Positions 10,177 through 18,014 of a stretch of 64,000 bases of DNA are shown one piece after another. The position numbers and the translations under genes were made by a program. The notes beneath the pieces are model-generated. The model saw nothing but the letters and a program-made list of their open reading frames with translations, searched no databases and was not told the origin of the DNA. Numbering within the stretch: position 1 is the first letter of the stretch; every line of letters begins with the position of its first letter. Source of the stretch: an uncultured Chryseobacterium sp. (lineage in GTDB: Bacteria; Bacteroidota; Bacteroidia; Flavobacteriales; Weeksellaceae); assembly GCA_913778085.1 (NCBI GenBank), contig CAJYXJ010000040.1, forward strand, positions 62,001-126,000, read 5' to 3'.

Positions 10177-10186
10177 CAGATATAAA

Positions 10187-11560
10187 ATGAACAATTTAAA
10201 TACATATCAGAATTTTTACTTCGTTGGAATCGGGGGTATCGGGATGAGTGCGCTGGCACGGTATTTCCATGCTTCGGGCAAAAAAGTTTTGGGCTACGAT
10301 AAAACCAATACCAAACTCACGCAGGCCCTCATGAGCGAAGGAATCGATATCGTTTTTGAAGATGTTATTAACGAAAAAATTACCGCGCTTCAAAAAGAGG
10401 AAACCCTGGTAATCTATACCCCGGCCATCAAGATGCTGGGAATCTTGGATTATTTTAATGACCGTCAGTTTGAAGTATTGAAGCGGGCAAAAGTGTTGGG
10501 CCTGATTACGGAGAACACCGAATGTATCGCCGTTGCCGGAACCCATGGAAAAACAACGACGTCTACCCTGGTTTCCCACCTGTGTAAAGAAGCCGATCTG
10601 CCATTTTCATGTTTCCTTGGAGGAATTTCCGAGAATTTTAAATCGAATTTCCTGTACAATGGCTCTCAATATGCTGTGGTGGAGGCCGACGAGTACGACC
10701 GAAGTTTCCTGAACCTTTCACCGGATTGGGCCGTGATCACTTCTACCGATGCCGATCACTTGGATATTTACGGCGATAAAAATACCATTGAAGAAGGTTT
10801 CAGACAGTTTGCCGCCCTGGTTCCAAACGATAAACAGCTGTTTGTGCGTAAAGGAATCGAAATCGGAAGACCGTCCCTAACTTATGCAGTCAACGAAGAA
10901 GCCGACTATTACTCAGATAACCTGAGAATGGAGGGCGACCAGATTTATTTTGACTTTCATACATCTGATGAAACCGTCAAAGATTTCATCTGGGAAATCC
11001 CTGGCATCCACAATGTTGAAAATGCGACCGTGGCCCTGGCCATCCTTCATAACTTAGGCGTAGATTTCGAAACCTTGAAGAAAGCAATCGCCAATTTCAT
11101 GGGGATTAAAAGAAGATATACCAAGCACCGCTATCCGAACGGTAAAATATACATCGACGATTATGCGCACCACCCTACGGAAATTAATGCCGTACTGGGA
11201 TCGATCCGTACATTTTACCCCGACCGGAGACTGCTGGTTGTTTTTCAGCCGCATCTCTTCAGCCGGACACGTGATTTTGCCGACGGATTTGCCGAAAGCC
11301 TCAGCCGCGCAGATGAACTGATTTTACTGGATATCTATCCCGCGAGAGAACTTCAGGAAAATTTTAAAGAAATTACTTCCGATTGGTTGTTAAAAAAAGT
11401 AACTTTAAATAAAAAGGAAATTTCAACATTAAGTGAAGCTTTCCAAAAGATAAAAGAAAAAGATTTCGACATCCTTCTCACTGTAGGCGCAGGAAACATC
11501 GACACCCTGTATGATCCGATCTGTGAGTGGATGAATGGAACACAGAGTGCACAGAGATAA
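10187..11560 (+). CDS. murC: UDP-N-acetylmuramate:L-alanine ligase
   Basis: A 457-residue cytoplasmic Mur ligase that adds the first stem-peptide residue. Seen: N-terminal FVGIGGIGMSALARYF nucleotide-binding motif, P-loop AGTHGKTTTS, EADEYDRSFL and DDYAHHPTEI. The start at 10187 (ATG) is chosen. A TTG at 10145 in the same frame would add 14 residues that overlap the preceding gene and lie before the family's normal start. The last residues (GTQSAQR) are not MurC-like: they are encoded by a CACAGAG repeat that belongs to the left inverted repeat of the GxxExxY cassette. Confidence 0.96.
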   Translation: MNNLNTYQNFYFVGIGGIGMSALARYFHASGKKVLGYDKTNTKLTQALMSEGIDIVFEDVINEKITALQKEETLVIYTPAIKMLGILDYFNDRQFEVLKRAKVLGLITENTECIAVAGTHGKTTTSTLVSHLCKEADLPFSCFLGGISENFKSNFLYNGSQYAVVEADEYDRSFLNLSPDWAVITSTDADHLDIYGDKNTIEEGFRQFAALVPNDKQLFVRKGIEIGRPSLTYAVNEEADYYSDNLRMEGDQIYFDFHTSDETVKDFIWEIPGIHNVENATVALAILHNLGVDFETLKKAIANFMGIKRRYTKHRYPNGKIYIDDYAHHPTEINAVLGSIRTFYPDRRLLVVFQPHLFSRTRDFADGFAESLSRADELILLDIYPARELQENFKEITSDWLLKKVTLNKKEISTLSEAFQKIKEKDFDILLTVGAGNIDTLYDPICEWMNGTQSAQR

Positions 11561-11601
11561 ATAAGAATTGTATCACAAAGCCGCTTCGCTTATAAAAGAA
11601 G
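11538..11601 (+). repeat. Left inverted-repeat arm, overlapping the murC 3' end
   Basis: Begins at GAACACAGAGTGCACAGAG inside the last codons of murC, runs over its stop codon and ends with CACAAAGCCGCTT-C-GCTTATA and AAGAAG. It pairs with 12023-12084. The CACAGAG doublet resembles repeats I associate with GxxExxY genes in several phyla (recollection, not checked). Confidence 0.65.
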
Positions 11602-11632
11602 AGTACCGGTAACGAAATTATAAAACACATAA

Positions 11633-12015
11633 ATGAATGAAAATGAAATTGCAAAAATTATTGTTGATGCAGGTTTAAAAGTTCATAGAAGTCTTGGACA
11701 AGGATTATATGAAACAGTTTATGAGCAATGTCTTGAATATGAATTATTAAGCAGAGGATTATTTGTTGAAAGGCAGAAATTCCTTTCAATACAATATGAA
11801 AATCTAAAAGTATTGAATGCATTTAAAATTGACCTGCTAGTTGAAATAAAGTGGTAATAGAAATTAAAGCACAAGAGAGTCTTGACAATTATCATAATGC
11901 CCAACTTTTAAATTATTTAAAACTGGGAAATTATAAATTAGCTTTATTATTAAATTTTAATTCTAAACTTTTTAAGAACGGAATTAACAGAATAATAAAT
12001 GGATACATAAAATAG
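11633..12015 (+). pseudogene. GxxExxY protein gene broken by a one-base deletion
   Basis: Residues 24-30 read GLYETVY, the motif that names the family. The first frame (11633-11857) ends prematurely after DLLVEIKW. A second frame from about 11848 continues VVIEIKAQESLDNY, then NAQLLNYLKLGNYK to a stop at 12013-12015, which is the normal C-terminal half (IDLLVENKVVIEIKA in intact members). Adding one A at the GAAAT near 11843-11847 would restore a ~127-residue protein. The family is small and its function is not established; a nuclease-like fold has been suggested. Composition is strongly A/T-rich compared with murC and ftsQ. The lesion may be real or an assembly error in a short A run. Confidence 0.85.
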
Positions 12016-12022
12016 CCGTTAG

Positions 12023-12084
12023 CTTCTATAAGCAAAGCGGCTTTGTGAAACTAAAAAAGAAAAAGCTTAGTGAACTTCGTGCTC
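12023..12084 (-). repeat. Right inverted-repeat arm, directly upstream of ftsQ
   Basis: Begins CTTCTATAAGCAAAGCGG, continues CTTTGTG, and ends GTGCTC 12 bases before the ftsQ ATG. Its reverse complement matches the left arm at 11538-11601: near-identical in the inner 21 bases, degenerate in the outer 20. It therefore supplies most of the leader of ftsQ. Confidence 0.65.
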
Positions 12085-12095
12085 AAAAAAAGAAA

Positions 12096-13064
12096 ATGAA
12101 AAATAAATACAGAATATTAAAAATTGCCGTCACTGTAATCCTTCTTGGGTGCCTGTTGAGTTTTTCGTTAAAGAAATTCAGTGGCCAGAAGATTACGGAC
12201 AATAAGATTTCTGTAAAAATGAATGAAAAAACCCCGGTGTACTTCATTGATGAAAAAGATATCCGGGAAATTGTAAAAAAGGAAAATCCTTCCGGAAAAG
12301 TGGGTGATCTGGATATCCCGGCATTAGAAAAGAAAATCAACAATCTTCCGGCGGTAGACAGTGCCAATGTCTATTTGAACCTTAACGGAAAGCTGAACCT
12401 GGACATCAAGCAGAGGGTTCCGGTATTCCGGCTGAATAAAGAAGGAAGAGATTTTTATGTGGATGAAAAAGGAGTGGAATTCCCGATCTCGAAAACCTAT
12501 TCGCATCCATGCATGCTGGTGACCGGAAATGTACAGAAAGAGGAATATGAAAAACTCGCCGAGCTGGTTGAGAAAATCGATAAGGATGATTTCAGCAGAA
12601 AATATTTCATCGGGATCTCCAAAGACCGCAGCGGAGATTATAATCTTCTGACCAGCGAAAGCAATTATAAGGTAGAAATCGGCGATCTGGAAAATATTGA
12701 TTTTAAAGTAAAAGGCTTTAAAACCTTTGTCGAAAAATACTTGGTATATCAGGATCCGGAAAAGTACAGCATGGTTTCCGTGAAATACCAGAATCAGATC
12801 GTAACGACGCTGAATCCTTATTTTAAAGAAAACGACAGCGTCCTGCAGGCCGGAAACAAAGAACTGGCAAAAGCACCCGTAGCTGCCGTAAAAAAAACGG
12901 ATGCTCAACCCAAATTAACAGAGAATAAAATCAGCTCTACTCAGGCAAAGCCTAAGGAAAGCATAAAGAAGAAAACGGTAACCAAGCCACAAAAAACTAA
13001 AAAGCCAGAACAAAAACCTACGGCTGTGAAGCCGAAGAAAAAAGCAACCGTTAAAATAGAATAA
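12096..13064 (+). CDS. ftsQ: Cell division protein FtsQ (POTRA-type)
   Basis: A 322-residue bitopic inner-membrane protein: basic N terminus, one membrane helix (about residues 8-25, IAVTVILLGCLLSF), a POTRA-like region (VYFIDEKDIREIVKKE, then the AVDSANVYLNLNGKLNLDIKQRVPVFRL segment) and a beta domain. FtsQ links the cytoplasmic and periplasmic parts of the divisome. The last ~60 residues are a Lys/Pro/Thr-rich tail that is probably disordered. ATG at 12096 is preferred over the in-frame GTG at 12045, which lies inside the right inverted repeat and adds only a poly-Lys stretch. Position before ftsA supports the call more than residue identity does. Confidence 0.88.
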   Translation: MKNKYRILKIAVTVILLGCLLSFSLKKFSGQKITDNKISVKMNEKTPVYFIDEKDIREIVKKENPSGKVGDLDIPALEKKINNLPAVDSANVYLNLNGKLNLDIKQRVPVFRLNKEGRDFYVDEKGVEFPISKTYSHPCMLVTGNVQKEEYEKLAELVEKIDKDDFSRKYFIGISKDRSGDYNLLTSESNYKVEIGDLENIDFKVKGFKTFVEKYLVYQDPEKYSMVSVKYQNQIVTTLNPYFKENDSVLQAGNKELAKAPVAAVKKTDAQPKLTENKISSTQAKPKESIKKKTVTKPQKTKKPEQKPTAVKPKKKATVKIE

Positions 13065-13083
13065 AAAATCAAATCGATATAAA

Positions 13084-14475
13084 ATGGAAAATCAAGAGTA
13101 TTCAGTAGGTCTGGACATCGGGACAACGAAAATTGTCGCGATTGTCGGAAGGAGGAATGCACACGGGAAAATAGAAGTTCTAGGTGTAGGAAAGGCGAAA
13201 AGTCTTGGGGTTCACAAAGGGATTGTGAATAATATTTCGCAGACCATTAATTCAATTAAGGCTGCAGTGTCAGAGGCACAGTCCAGTGCAGGCGTTCCGA
13301 TCCGTAAAGTAACGGTGGGAATTGCAGGAAAACACATCCGTTCTCTGCAGCACTCGGATTATATTATGCGTGAGCACCCCGACAAGTTTATTACAGATGA
13401 TGACATTGAAGCGTTAAAAGACCAGGTCAAGAAGCTGGTCATGCTTCCCGGTGAAGAAATTATCCATGTTCTTCCCCAGGAATATAAAGTGGATTCCGAA
13501 GGCGAAATTCAGGAGCCTGTCGGGATGCATGGCAAACGTCTTGAAGCCAACTTCCATGTGGTAGTCGGGCAGATGGGCAGCATCCGCAATATTGCCAGAT
13601 GTGTCCGTGAAGCAGGACTGGAAATGGAAGCCCTTACCTTAGAACCGCTGGCATCTTCAGAAGCGGTTCTTACCAAAGAAGAAAAAGAGGCCGGTGTGGC
13701 CATTGTAGATATCGGTGGCGGAACTACGGATATTGCGATCTTTAAAGACAATATCATCCGTCATACCTGTGTAATCCCTTATGGCGGCGGCATTATTACG
13801 GAAGACATCAAAGAAGGATGCTCTATTATTGAAAAACATGCCGAGCAGCTGAAAGTAAAATTCGGTTCCGCGGTTCCGGAACTGGAGAAAGACAGTACCT
13901 ATGTTACCATTCCGGGGCTTCACGGAAGACCGGACAAAGAAATTTCTTTAAAGACCCTCGCACAGATTATTAATGCACGGGTAGAAGAGATCCTTGAGAT
14001 GGTAAATACTGAATTAAAAGCCTACGGCGCCTTTGAACAGAAGAAAAAGCTGATTGCCGGAATCGTGCTGACGGGTGGCGGATCCAACCTGAAACACCTC
14101 AGACAGCTTGCCAATTATACCACCGGTTTCGACAGCCGTATAGGTTTTGCCAATGAGTATGTGGCGAATGATAAAAATCAGTATCTTAAAGGCCCGGAAT
14201 TTGCTACTTCGATCGGGTTATTAATGGAAAGCTTAAAGATCCGCGACAAAAAGCAGAATGCCGAAATGCAGCAGCCTGTGGAAGAGGAAGTTCAGCCACA
14301 GCCGAAAGCAGATACGGTAGCCATTCCGGCAGAAGCGGTGCAGCAGGTACAGCAGCCGGAATCTGTTCAGCCGGTGGAAACCGTAAGCGAGCAGCAGCAG
14401 AAAAGAGCAGCAAAACTGACTTTCGGGCAGTCGCTGATGGAAAAAGTGAAAAAATTTTTTGAGGAAGTAGAGTAA
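13084..14475 (+). CDS. ftsA: Cell division protein FtsA
   Basis: A 463-residue actin-like ATPase that tethers FtsZ to the membrane. Seen: the phosphate-1 motif VGLDIGTTKIVAIVG at residues ~8-22, the 1C domain after it, phosphate-2 VAIVDIGGGTTDIAIF (about residue 202) and the adenosine loop IVLTGGGSNLK. The C terminus has a Gln/Pro/Val-rich linker (~residues 395-440), then an amphipathic end (FGQSLMEKVKKFFEEVE) of the kind that inserts in the membrane. It lies 19 bases after ftsQ and 79 before ftsZ. Confidence 0.97.
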   Translation: MENQEYSVGLDIGTTKIVAIVGRRNAHGKIEVLGVGKAKSLGVHKGIVNNISQTINSIKAAVSEAQSSAGVPIRKVTVGIAGKHIRSLQHSDYIMREHPDKFITDDDIEALKDQVKKLVMLPGEEIIHVLPQEYKVDSEGEIQEPVGMHGKRLEANFHVVVGQMGSIRNIARCVREAGLEMEALTLEPLASSEAVLTKEEKEAGVAIVDIGGGTTDIAIFKDNIIRHTCVIPYGGGIITEDIKEGCSIIEKHAEQLKVKFGSAVPELEKDSTYVTIPGLHGRPDKEISLKTLAQIINARVEEILEMVNTELKAYGAFEQKKKLIAGIVLTGGGSNLKHLRQLANYTTGFDSRIGFANEYVANDKNQYLKGPEFATSIGLLMESLKIRDKKQNAEMQQPVEEEVQPQPKADTVAIPAEAVQQVQQPESVQPVETVSEQQQKRAAKLTFGQSLMEKVKKFFEEVE

Positions 14476-14554
14476 ATTATAAATGAGAAGTGATAAGATG
14501 TGAATGATGCCTCAATTATCATGAATCTATTATTAATTATTAAAAAGAAAAGTT

Positions 14555-16453
14555 ATGGAAAATATAGGTACACAGGGATTTTCATTTGATTTGCCAAAGG
14601 GAAATTCGTCGATCATCAAGGTAATCGGTGTAGGAGGCGGCGGAAACAATGCACTCAAGCACATGTACGAGAAGGGGATTCACGGGGTAGATTTCGTGAT
14701 ATGCAATACGGATGCACAGACTTTAGATAATAACCCGGTAGCCAACAAGGTACAGTTGGGAACTACCATTACCGAAGGCCTTGGTGCCGGTGCAGACCCA
14801 GAAGTGGGAGAAAAATCTGCAATCGAAAGCATCGAAGACATTAAAGCAGCTATGGGCCAGAACACCAAGATGGTGTTCATCACAGCCGGAATGGGCGGCG
14901 GAACCGGAACCGGTGCTGCTCCTGTAATTGCTAAAGTGGCAAAAGACATGGGCATCCTGACGGTAGGAATCGTTACCGTTCCTTTCAGCTTTGAAGGCAA
15001 AAGAAGGCTGGAGCAGGCTGAAAACGGCCTTGATAAATTAAGAAATAATGTTGACTCACTGATTGTCATCAACAACGATAAATTAAGACAGCAATTCGGG
15101 AACCTTGGCTTTAAACAGGGATTCTCGAAAGCCGATGAGGTTTTAACCAATGCCGCGAAAGGGATGGCAGAGGTAATTACCGGTTATTTTGATGTAAACA
15201 TCGACTTTAGAGATGCCAAATCCGTATTGCAGAATTCCGGAACGGCATTGATGTCTACCGGGATTGCGTCCGGTGAAAATAAAGCCGAAGAAGCGGTGAG
15301 AAAGGCATTGGATTCTCCGTTGCTGAACGATAATAAGATTACCGGGGCCAAAAATGTGCTTTTGCTGATCAGAAGCGGCGCAGAAGAAGTGACCATGGAC
15401 GAAATCGGGGTGATTATGGATCATATCCAGAAAGAAGCAGGACACACGGCCGATATTATTTTCGGGGTGGGTGCTGACGAAGAGCTGGGAGATTCCGTAA
15501 GCGTACTTGTAATTGCCACAGGTTTTTCAAATGACAACAAGAAGTTTGCAGGCCCTACTGAAAAGATCAAGATCAGCCTGAACGACAGCCTGGAGTCTCC
15601 GAAAGAATCGCCTTTTAAAACAAGAGATGAGAGAGCTTCTTCTTCCGATAACAACTATGATTTCGGAGGAAAAAACCTTTTCAGACTGGACGACGAAGAC
15701 AACGATATGCCGCAGTTCGGAAGCACAGCTACTGAAAAAAAAATGACTATTGGCAGCGAAGAGACTAGGACCGAAATAAAATTCTTTGATAAAGAGGAAG
15801 ATACGCATAATCCGGCCCAGCAGTGGAGAAAAGACGAAGAACAGGAATCTTTCAGCCTGTTTTCAGTAGATGAGGAATCTGAGGATCCGAATGACCTGGA
15901 AATCGAATCCTTTACTTTCGATTTTGACAGCAAAAAGGATGAGCCGCAGCAAAACAACTCCTTCAGCAACTCTTATACGGAGGACAAGCCTGTGGAATTC
16001 AGCTTTTTTGTAAACGAGCCGAAGAATGAGCCGAAATCTGATTATGGCCAGCCAAAAGCGGAATTTAATACTTCAAATGAAGTCAATCAGCTGACGGAAG
16101 AACCGCTTCAGAAGGTGGAACATTTCTTCCAGCACCTGAAAGAAGAACCGGTAGTTGAAAATAAAACGGAAACACCGACTCCTAAACCGGCTGAAGAAGA
16201 GTTTACCTTTGTGAATAAAACCGTTGACCAAGAGAGAGTCATGGAAAGAAGAAACAAGCTGAAAGAATTCAATTCCCGCTACCAGAGTTTTGACAGCTCC
16301 AGCGAATTTGAGTCCGTTCCGGCTTTTAAGAGAAAGAACATTTCGATTGAAGGAAATAATGCTTCAGACCAGAATATTAATACCTATTTGTCTGACAACA
16401 ACGGAAACATGCAGATCAGAGAAAACCGGTTCTTGAATAAAGACGTAGACTAA
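14555..16453 (+). CDS. ftsZ: Cell division protein FtsZ with long C-terminal linker
   Basis: A 632-residue tubulin homologue forming the Z-ring. The GTP-binding signature GMGGGTGTGAAP is near residue 110, and the T7-loop region (NVDSLIVINNDKL, then GFSKADEVLTNAAKGM) is intact. The globular part ends near residue 330. The remaining ~300 residues are acidic, Asn/Ser/Glu-rich and probably disordered, ending in a short conserved-looking peptide (IRENRFLNKDVD) that would dock FtsA. Long FtsZ linkers occur across Bacteroidota. A RBS-like AAAAGAAAAG stretch precedes the ATG. Confidence 0.97.
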   Translation: MENIGTQGFSFDLPKGNSSIIKVIGVGGGGNNALKHMYEKGIHGVDFVICNTDAQTLDNNPVANKVQLGTTITEGLGAGADPEVGEKSAIESIEDIKAAMGQNTKMVFITAGMGGGTGTGAAPVIAKVAKDMGILTVGIVTVPFSFEGKRRLEQAENGLDKLRNNVDSLIVINNDKLRQQFGNLGFKQGFSKADEVLTNAAKGMAEVITGYFDVNIDFRDAKSVLQNSGTALMSTGIASGENKAEEAVRKALDSPLLNDNKITGAKNVLLLIRSGAEEVTMDEIGVIMDHIQKEAGHTADIIFGVGADEELGDSVSVLVIATGFSNDNKKFAGPTEKIKISLNDSLESPKESPFKTRDERASSSDNNYDFGGKNLFRLDDEDNDMPQFGSTATEKKMTIGSEETRTEIKFFDKEEDTHNPAQQWRKDEEQESFSLFSVDEESEDPNDLEIESFTFDFDSKKDEPQQNNSFSNSYTEDKPVEFSFFVNEPKNEPKSDYGQPKAEFNTSNEVNQLTEEPLQKVEHFFQHLKEEPVVENKTETPTPKPAEEEFTFVNKTVDQERVMERRNKLKEFNSRYQSFDSSSEFESVPAFKRKNISIEGNNASDQNINTYLSDNNGNMQIRENRFLNKDVD

Positions 16454-16460
16454 AAAAATA

Positions 16461-16533
16461 TAACAATGTAGAAATGTACCAATGTAACAGTACCCATTAT
16501 CCTTTAATGAACTGTTATATTGATACATTGTTA
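16461..16533. repeat. Imperfect inverted repeat between ftsZ and yqeY
   Basis: The left part (16461-16491) reads TAACAATGTA, then CCAATGTAACAGT. The right part (16511-16533) reads ACTGTTATATTGATACATTGTTA, whose complement is the same text shortened by about 8 bases. A hairpin of ~22 base pairs with a bulge could form between the two genes. It lacks a clear T run and is better read as an intergenic repeat than as a terminator. Confidence 0.55.
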
Positions 16534-16543
16534 AATTAAAAAC

Positions 16544-16990
16544 ATGAGTTTAGAAAATACCATAAACGAAGCTATAAAAACAGCCATGAGAGCTAAGGAC
16601 AAAGTGGCCCTGGATTCTCTCCGTGCTGTAAAATCCCAGATACAATTGCTGAAAACGGAAACCTTAGGTGCGGAAGTTTCGGCAGAGCAGGAAATCGCCA
16701 TTCTTCAGAGAATGGTTAAACAACGTAAGGACTCTTACGAGCAGTTTTCCGCACAAGGAAGGAACGATCTTGCCGAAGTGGAAGAAGCCCAGATGAAGAT
16801 CATCGAGCAGTTCCTGCCGAAACAGCTTTCCGCAGAAGAACTGGAAGCTGAAATGAAAAATATTATAGTTGAAACCGGCGCTGAATCTTTGAAAGATTTA
16901 GGAAAGGTGATGGGAGCAGCATCAAAATCTTTAGCCGGAAAATCGGATGGCAAAAGCATTTCCGAGATGGCAAAAAAGCTGCTCTCCTAA
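16544..16990 (+). CDS. GatB/YqeY domain protein
   Basis: A 148-residue cytoplasmic protein with the YqeY fold, related to the C-terminal tRNA-binding part of the GatB amidotransferase subunit. Seen: ALDSLRAVKSQIQLLKTE, then the basic helix RMVKQRKDSYEQFSAQGR, EQFLPKQLSAEELE and DLGKVMGAASKSLAGKSDG, all typical. Length is normal. The cellular role of stand-alone YqeY proteins is unclear. It is the last gene of the dcw run and is followed by a strong hairpin terminator. Confidence 0.92.
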   Translation: MSLENTINEAIKTAMRAKDKVALDSLRAVKSQIQLLKTETLGAEVSAEQEIAILQRMVKQRKDSYEQFSAQGRNDLAEVEEAQMKIIEQFLPKQLSAEELEAEMKNIIVETGAESLKDLGKVMGAASKSLAGKSDGKSISEMAKKLLS

Positions 16991-17078
16991 TTTGATTGAT
17001 AAATGATGACTGATTCATCATTGCAATCCTATTTATTTATTGTTGGATATTCAACCTTTGCATATCGATTTGATTAAA

Positions 17079-17114
17079 GAAGCCCGGAATTTTTAAGTTC
17101 CGGGCTTCATTTTT
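17079..17114 (+). terminator. Intrinsic terminator after the yqeY gene
   Basis: Stem GAAGCCCGGAA (17079-17089) pairs perfectly with TTCCGGGCTTC (17098-17108), loop of 8 bases, followed by A then TTTTT. It closes the dcw transcript. Confidence 0.85.
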
Positions 17115-17342
17115 GTGTTCAGATTTCATTTAATGATCCACTTATCATTTCACAATTAATCATACAAATGAAATGGAGGGAAATGGTAAACATTTTTTCA
17201 TGGTCCATTGTTTTCAGAATCATTTCAAATTTACTAATATTTTCAATTCATTAACGAATTAAATTCATTAAAAATAAAAAATCATTAAACAATTAATACC
17301 CAATGGATTTTATTTAATAAAAACACCGATAGTTTTTATGTA

Positions 17343-17373
17343 TTGATGAAAAGCAGAGAATTCCTTAAATTTG
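17343..17373 (+). promoter_or_regulatory. Bacteroidota-type promoter of the bacilliredoxin gene
   Basis: TAAATTTG (17366-17373) fits the -7 consensus TAnnTTTG. TTG at 17343-17345 is a -33 candidate with a 20-base spacer. The ATG follows 22 bases after the -7 element. The rest of 17115-17342 is A/T-rich with no other signal seen. Confidence 0.6.
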
Positions 17374-17394
17374 TATCTTACAAAAAACAAAAAT

Positions 17395-17805
17395 ATGTAT
17401 CCACAAGATTTAGTAATGCCGATGAAGGCTGAACTTACAGATAAAGGCTTTGAGGATCTGACCACACCGGCTCAGGTAGAAGAAGCATTAAAACAATCAG
17501 GAACTACCCTTTTGGTGATCAATTCCGTATGCGGATGTGCAGCGGGAGCGGCAAGACCGGGTGTTGTATATTCTTTGACAGGAGATAAGAAACCAGACCA
17601 TTTAACAACTGTTTTCGCAGGTTTCGATACGGAAGCTGTAGTGGAAGCGAGAAAGCATTTGGCGCCGTTTCCTCCAAGCTCTCCCTGTGTAGCGCTTTTC
17701 AAAGACGGTGAACTGGTTCACATGCTGGAAAGACACCACATTGAAGGAAATCCTGCGGGTGCTATCGCTGCCAACCTTCAGGCTGCTTATGACGAGTACT
17801 GCTAA
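17395..17805 (+). CDS. BrxA/BrxB family bacilliredoxin
   Basis: A 136-residue thioredoxin-fold protein of the YphP/YqiW (DUF1094) family. The redox motif is CGC within NSVCGCAAGAARPG (about residue 46), which replaces the CxxC of thioredoxin. In Bacillus these proteins remove bacillithiol from oxidised proteins; many Bacteroidota also carry the family. ATG at 17395 is chosen. The in-frame TTG at 17371 overlaps the promoter. The gene stands alone, with its own promoter and terminator. Confidence 0.92.
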   Translation: MYPQDLVMPMKAELTDKGFEDLTTPAQVEEALKQSGTTLLVINSVCGCAAGAARPGVVYSLTGDKKPDHLTTVFAGFDTEAVVEARKHLAPFPPSSPCVALFKDGELVHMLERHHIEGNPAGAIAANLQAAYDEYC

Positions 17806-17826
17806 GAACAAAACTTTAAATATCGA

Positions 17827-17856
17827 GACCGCTGCAAAATTTGCAGCGGTCTTTTT
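17827..17856 (+). terminator. Intrinsic terminator after the bacilliredoxin gene
   Basis: GACCGCTGCAAA pairs with TTTGCAGCGGTC across 17827-17851, followed by a run of five T. Confidence 0.88.
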
Positions 17857-18001
17857 GTTCGGGATAATAAGGAATATATTTTCGCACTGATAATGATTTA
17901 TCTTTAACCGATTTGATGGATCGTACTTAAAACGCGTGATAAAACACCGTAAAATTTGCATTTTTACTTCAGAAAAAATTCCCAGAAAATCCAAATATTA
18001 T

Positions 18002-18009
18002 TATATTTG
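18002..18009 (+). promoter_or_regulatory. -7 element very close to the GH3 start
   Basis: TATATTTG matches TAnnTTTG. The ATG of the GH3 gene is at 18015, so initiation ~6 bases past the element would give a leaderless or nearly leaderless mRNA. No convincing -33 element at the usual distance. Confidence 0.4.
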
Positions 18010-18014
18010 TTGGA

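Larger units (their letters stand above)
11538..12084. mobile_element. Candidate GxxExxY cassette bounded by inverted repeats
   Basis: A ~547-base unit between murC and ftsQ made of a left arm (11538-11601), a GxxExxY gene (11633-12015) and a right arm (12023-12084). The arms are inverted relative to each other. The inner part is nearly perfect (20 of 21 positions, 11574-11594 against 12027-12047). An outer part of ~20 bases is degenerate but recognisable at the same offset (36 against 37 bases). No transposase, target duplication or recombinase is visible. In RNA the arms would pair and close a hairpin around the gene. Whether the unit moves as DNA, is excised as RNA, or is only a fossil cannot be told from one copy. 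Confidence 0.5.

Noticed and set aside
10145-10186. TTG start for murC
   Set aside because: It would overlap the previous gene and adds residues before the conserved nucleotide-binding strand.
11838-11862. Programmed frameshifting in the GxxExxY gene
   Set aside because: No slippery site or stimulatory hairpin was found at the junction; a simple base loss explains it.
12045-12095. GTG start for ftsQ
   Set aside because: The added residues are a poly-Lys stretch encoded by the right inverted repeat; ATG at 12096 gives a normal FtsQ start.
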